Shown here: positions 5,836 to 8,150 of the stretch, piece after piece
How positions within the stretch are numbered: the stretch's first letter is position 1
How the letters are laid out: the number at the start of each line of letters is the position of its first letter
Position numbers and translations under genes: made by a program
Notes under the pieces: generated by a model
Databases searched by the model: none
Told to the model about the DNA's origin: nothing
The model's input: the letters and a program-made list of their open reading frames with translations, nothing else
Assembly (NCBI GenBank): GCA_009782085.1
Contig: WQUN01000265.1
Coordinates: forward strand, 1-8,150
Reading direction: 5' to 3'
From: Bacillota bacterium
GTDB lineage: Bacteria; Bacillota; Clostridia; Lachnospirales; WQUN01
Length of the DNA stretch: 8,150 bases

Positions 5836-7448
5836 TAAACCGAAACTTTACACGATGTATTGCGCGTCTGTCGGCGCTGGTTATACTGACGGTTTTTCCG
5901 GCGGGCTGCGCCGGGCTTTATCAGCAGCCCGAGGCGGTTTTGCCGACGCCAGTTCCCGCGGCGGCGGCCGCGCCTTCCTTCGCCGCCCCGGCCCCCACGC
6001 CGCTGGTCCCCATCCCGGGCGGCACCGTGAACCTGACGATGCGCCCGCCCGTGACGCTGAACCCCTTGCTTAACGCGGACGAGTCCGTGGACGACGCGCT
6101 GAAGCTGGTCTTTGAACCTTTGGCTAAGATCGACGGGAATTTCCGGCCGCAGCCCAACATCGCCGATTTCGAGTTCGCGGCCGACGGCATGAGCGCCGTG
6201 ATCTCCCTTAAAAGCGGCGTGGCCTGGAGCGACGGCGAGCCGGTCACGTCGGCGGACGTCGACTACACCCTCTCCATTTTGCGCGAAGCCCCGGAGGACG
6301 CCATATACGCCGGGAATGTGAAGAACATCGCCGCCTGGACGGTCCTCAGCGACCGCTCCGTCAAACTGACCTTCCTGTCGCCGCTGGGCGGGCAGTTCTA
6401 TATGTTCGATTTCCCCGTCATCCCCGCCCGTTATTACAGGGACAACCCGGACGCCGACATGAACCCCTTGGGCGACGGGCTCTACCAGTTCGAGAGCTAC
6501 ACGGCCCGCAAGGACATGCTTCTCGTGCGGAACGAAAACTATTTTGGCCCAAAGCCGTACATCTCCACCGTCCGCTTCGTCCTGACGCCCGACCGGGACA
6601 CGGCGCTCGACGCCTTCGGGCGCGGCCTGATCGACGCGCTCCCCGCCGGGATCTCGGACTGGGGCCGGTTCCTCGGGCGCTTTCGCGGCGCCTCCGCCGG
6701 CCTGGACGAGTATGATACGCTCGATTTCGAATTCATAGGCTTCAACTTCGAAAACCTCTACATCCGGGACAAAAACGTCCGCGAGGCGGTCTGCCGCTGT
6801 GTCGACGCGGACGCGATCCTGAACGACACCTACCTCGGCCGCGCGCGGCGCGCTTTGGCCCCGGTGAACCCCGCGTCGTGGCTCTATGAGGGCGGCGCCC
6901 GAACCTATCCGTTCGACCTTTCCGCCGCGAAGGCCCTTATGGACAAGGCGTATTCCGGCAACCCGGTCTCCTTCCGCCTGCTGGTCAACGAGGAAAACGC
7001 CGAGCGTCGCCAGATCGCCTCGGCCCTGGCCGCCAACCTGGAGCAGATCGGCGTCGGCGTGGACCTGCAAGTCCTGCCCTTCGGCGAATTCACCGCGAAG
7101 ATCCAGGCGAAGGAGTTCGACCTGTTCGTGGGCGGGTACCGGCTTTCCGCCTTGCCCGACCTCGGCTTCCTGTTCGCCTCGGACGCGGGCAACGGGGAGG
7201 GGAACGTGCTCTCGTACAGCGACAGCCTGACGGACGCGCTTCTGAAGGTGACGCGCTCCGCCGCCGGGGACGCCGCCTTCAAAAGCGACATGGGCGCGCT
7301 GCAAAAGCGGATCGCCTCCGAGCTCCCGATAATCAGCCTGGTTTTCAGGAAATCCGCGCTGGTGTCCGGCCAGAACGTGCACGGGGAGAAAAAGCCGGAG
7401 TTTTTCGACGTGTACGGGGGGATCGGAGAGTGGTTTGTGGAGAGGTGA
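5832..7448 (+). CDS. Family-5 peptide-binding lipoprotein (OppA/DppA-like)
   Basis: Extracytoplasmic substrate-binding protein of 538 aa from the SBP_bac_5 family, which serves peptide or nickel ABC importers. A signal peptide with hydrophobic residues 11-23 leads to PAGC with Cys26, a relaxed lipobox because Pro replaces the usual Leu. A Pro/Ala-rich linker at about 36-63 tethers it to the membrane. The binding domain begins near VTLNPLLNADESVDD; GVAWSDGEPVTSADVDYTLS at 129-148 is the family signature. Later segments such as FIGFNFENLYIRDKNVREAV and FAS-DAG fit the second lobe. The ATG at 5832 has GGGAAGG 5 nt upstream and overlaps the transglycosylase stop. No permease or ATPase gene follows, so it is an orphan in this window. 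Pairing with a murein lytic enzyme suggests cell-wall peptide binding, but the ligand is unknown. Confidence 0.9.
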   Translation: MINRNFTRCIARLSALVILTVFPAGCAGLYQQPEAVLPTPVPAAAAAPSFAAPAPTPLVPIPGGTVNLTMRPPVTLNPLLNADESVDDALKLVFEPLAKIDGNFRPQPNIADFEFAADGMSAVISLKSGVAWSDGEPVTSADVDYTLSILREAPEDAIYAGNVKNIAAWTVLSDRSVKLTFLSPLGGQFYMFDFPVIPARYYRDNPDADMNPLGDGLYQFESYTARKDMLLVRNENYFGPKPYISTVRFVLTPDRDTALDAFGRGLIDALPAGISDWGRFLGRFRGASAGLDEYDTLDFEFIGFNFENLYIRDKNVREAVCRCVDADAILNDTYLGRARRALAPVNPASWLYEGGARTYPFDLSAAKALMDKAYSGNPVSFRLLVNEENAERRQIASALAANLEQIGVGVDLQVLPFGEFTAKIQAKEFDLFVGGYRLSALPDLGFLFASDAGNGEGNVLSYSDSLTDALLKVTRSAAGDAAFKSDMGALQKRIASELPIISLVFRKSALVSGQNVHGEKKPEFFDVYGGIGEWFVER

Positions 7449-7453
7449 GATAA

Positions 7454-7617
7454 TTGAATGGTATGGAACTCGCTAAAATTACATCCAATGGGCAAATCAC
7501 GTTGCTCGTTACAATCAGACACGTGTTAAAACTAAACGATGGCGATAAGGTAGCCTTTCGTATATTTGGACTCCGATGGAATCAAGGGATGACGCATCAT
7601 GACAAAACCGTTTCAAC
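7454..7617 (+). pseudogene. AbrB/SpoVT/MazE-type DNA-binding protein, truncated
   Basis: From the ATG at 7463 the frame gives MELAKITSNGQITL, then TIRHVLKLNDGDKVAF, which is the swapped-hairpin AbrB-like domain found in transition-state regulators and in antitoxins of MazE type. After residue 32 the homology ends abruptly; the next 16 or so codons have no resemblance to the family, and the frame then runs into the MITE-like repeat at 7618, which would supply the last 34 codons to a stop at 7720. The conserved Pro of the QITIP motif is Leu here. It starts 5 bp after the lipoprotein stop, from TTG 7454 or ATG 7463. It is most likely a dead fragment. No toxin partner is visible. Confidence 0.7.
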
Positions 7618-7719
7618 TATACCGGAGTGCGAAAACATTAGCCTCCTCTGTCGCCGATTCGCCGCTGAAACGTTCGGCGAATCGGCTCGTCGTCGGCAAA
7701 TGTTTCTGCATCCGGTATA
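7618..7719 (+). mobile_element. MITE-like repeat, copy C (complete)
   Basis: This 102-bp element begins TATACCGGAGTGCGAAAACA and ends GCATCCGGTATA. The ends are imperfect inverted repeats of about 22 bp: the first end, reverse complemented, reads AATGTTTTCGCACTCCGGTA and the actual end reads AATGTTTCTGCATCCGGTA. Inside is a hairpin with 12 perfect pairs, GCCGATTCGCCG with CGGCGAATCGGC, and a loop of 10. It is too short to encode a transposase, so any movement would need one supplied elsewhere. Other copies are at 1-48 and 4619-4727. It lies directly after the broken AbrB-like gene. Confidence 0.8.
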
Positions 7720-7747
7720 ATCAGGGAAAGGACCGGTTTTTGTCCAA

Positions 7748-7797
7748 GAATAATAAAAAGCCCTGTAAAAGATGAAAAATAATCTTTACGGGGCTTT
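7748..7797 (-). terminator. Intrinsic terminator of the SLH gene remnant
   Basis: On the minus strand AAAGCCCCGTAAAGAT pairs with ATCTTTTACAGGGCTTT (one G-U pair and one bulged A), followed directly by TTTTTATTATT. This is a standard rho-independent terminator. It lies 28 bp beyond the last stop codon of the SLH-domain remnant, as expected for its native terminator. On the plus strand only three T follow the stem, so it would act weakly if at all in that direction. Confidence 0.8.
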
Positions 7798-7824
7798 GTA
7801 AGTTTAGATAGGGTTTAATTTACG

Positions 7825-8040
7825 CTATTTATCTGCCATTTCCAAAAACCTGTGCAACATCGCCGCAACCTAGGCTCTTGTCGCCGTGCCGGCAGGCTTT
7901 ACGTTGCCGTCTGGATACCCGCTGATAATTCCAGCTTTGAAGAACGCTTCGATTGGATAGTTGATCGGTTTCGGTGTTGATACCGGTTGGATATTTACCA
8001 GTTTTTATGTGCTGCACTTTTGGATACCATTTGCTGCATT
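7825..8040 (-). pseudogene. S-layer homology (SLH) domain protein, broken 3' end
   Basis: On the minus strand from about 8004 to 7825 the frame reads PINYPIEAFFKAGIISGYPD, GNVKPAGTATRA, stop, VAAMLHRFLEMADK, stop. This is the C-terminal half of an SLH domain, which binds cell-wall polymers; the family has TRAEVAAML at this point. The in-frame TAG at 7870-7872 replaces that Glu codon by a single base change. Upstream, the matching text continues in another frame (KWYPKVQHIKTGKYPTG and INTET, about 8040-7970), so there is also a frameshift. Farther upstream both frames are closed. A terminator 28 bp downstream shows this was the true 3' end of a gene. It is a decayed fragment of a surface protein. 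Confidence 0.75.
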
Positions 8041-8048
8041 TCTATATT
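8020..8048 (+). promoter_or_regulatory. Possible weak promoter for the ORF at 8121
   Basis: TTGGAT (8020-8025), a 17-bp spacer and TATATT (8043-8048) could form a plus-strand promoter about 70 bp before the ORF at the right edge. The -35 match is poor, and the sequence overlaps the SLH remnant. Confidence 0.25.
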
Positions 8049-8120
8049 ACCCAGCCCTGACGAGCAAAAAATCATCGCAATAAAAAACTCCCCTTGGAAG
8101 GGAAAAAGAGGTAAAATTCG

Positions 8121-8150
8121 ATGGGGGAACAAAGAATTTACTCTCAAAGA
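8121..8150 (+). CDS. Start of an unidentified ORF, cut by window edge
   Basis: Only ten codons are visible: MGEQRIYSQR. The ATG is preceded by AGAGGT with an 8-nt spacer, a fair ribosome binding site. The peptide recalls the N-termini of some IS3-family OrfA proteins (a basic residue followed by YS before the first helix), but ten residues cannot establish this. The decayed surroundings make a mobile-element gene plausible. Confidence 0.4.
   Translation, partial: MGEQRIYSQR

Noticed and set aside
5796..7382. 528-codon open frame on the minus strand
   Set aside because: It is antisense to the peptide-binding lipoprotein. The product is Arg/Gly/Val-rich with no domain, and there is no promoter or ribosome binding site of note.
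8091..8115. CCCTTGGAAGGG-type small hairpin before the last ORF
   Set aside because: The loop would be only two to four bases and the stem is short. It was not convincing as a terminator on either strand, though a T-run follows it on the minus strand.
1..8150. CRISPR array or tRNA
   Set aside because: No regularly spaced short repeats with unique spacers were seen, and no tRNA-like cloverleaf was recognised. The three long repeats are far apart and structurally different from a CRISPR.

Overview
The window reads as a chromosomal segment from a moderately GC-rich member of the Firmicutes, most likely class Clostridia. This rests on a PadR/DUF2812 gene pair, a divergent clostridial-type GyrB/ParE paralogue, a Slt-type lytic transglycosylase coupled to an oligopeptide-binding lipoprotein, an AbrB/SpoVT-type remnant, an SLH-domain remnant, strong GGAGG-type ribosome binding sites and SigA-like promoters. 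No rRNA, tRNA or CRISPR array was seen. Species assignment is not possible from this sequence alone.

Layout. Positions 1-990 are an AT-richer, decayed accessory edge: part of a MITE-like repeat (1-48), two same-orientation copies of a GTCATTCTGAG-type palindromic repeat (67-94 and 954-980), a purine-rich tract, and the C-terminal part of a DDE transposase on the minus strand (311-958). Positions 993-5100 hold four minus-strand genes: a zinc-less Fpg/Nei-like DNA glycosylase (993-1775), a type IIA topoisomerase B-subunit paralogue with a TTG start (1891-3867), a DUF2812 membrane protein (4037-4600) and a PadR-family repressor (4717-5100). A second copy of the MITE-like repeat (4619-4727) lies exactly between padR and the DUF2812 gene and supplies the padR stop codon. 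The interval 5101-5262 is a divergent promoter region with two clear SigA-like promoters and candidate operator repeats.

Positions 5263-7448 are a plus-strand pair: a lytic transglycosylase and a family-5 solute-binding lipoprotein, overlapping by ATGA. From 7449 to the end the sequence is again AT-richer and decayed: an AbrB-like gene truncated next to a third, complete copy of the MITE-like repeat (7618-7719), a minus-strand intrinsic terminator, the broken 3' end of an SLH-domain gene on the minus strand, and the first ten codons of a plus-strand ORF at the right edge.

How the parts may work together: PadR probably represses its own promoter and the DUF2812 gene, and its operator region could also affect the divergent transglycosylase operon. 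The transglycosylase would release muropeptides outside the membrane, and the coupled lipoprotein could bind peptides there. The topoisomerase paralogue and glycosylase lie in tandem and may be co-transcribed, but no GyrA/ParC partner is in the window. The most notable unexplained signal is the three-copy, about 105-bp repeat. It has inverted ends and an internal hairpin with paired compensatory changes between copies, and it touches or truncates genes at two of its three sites.
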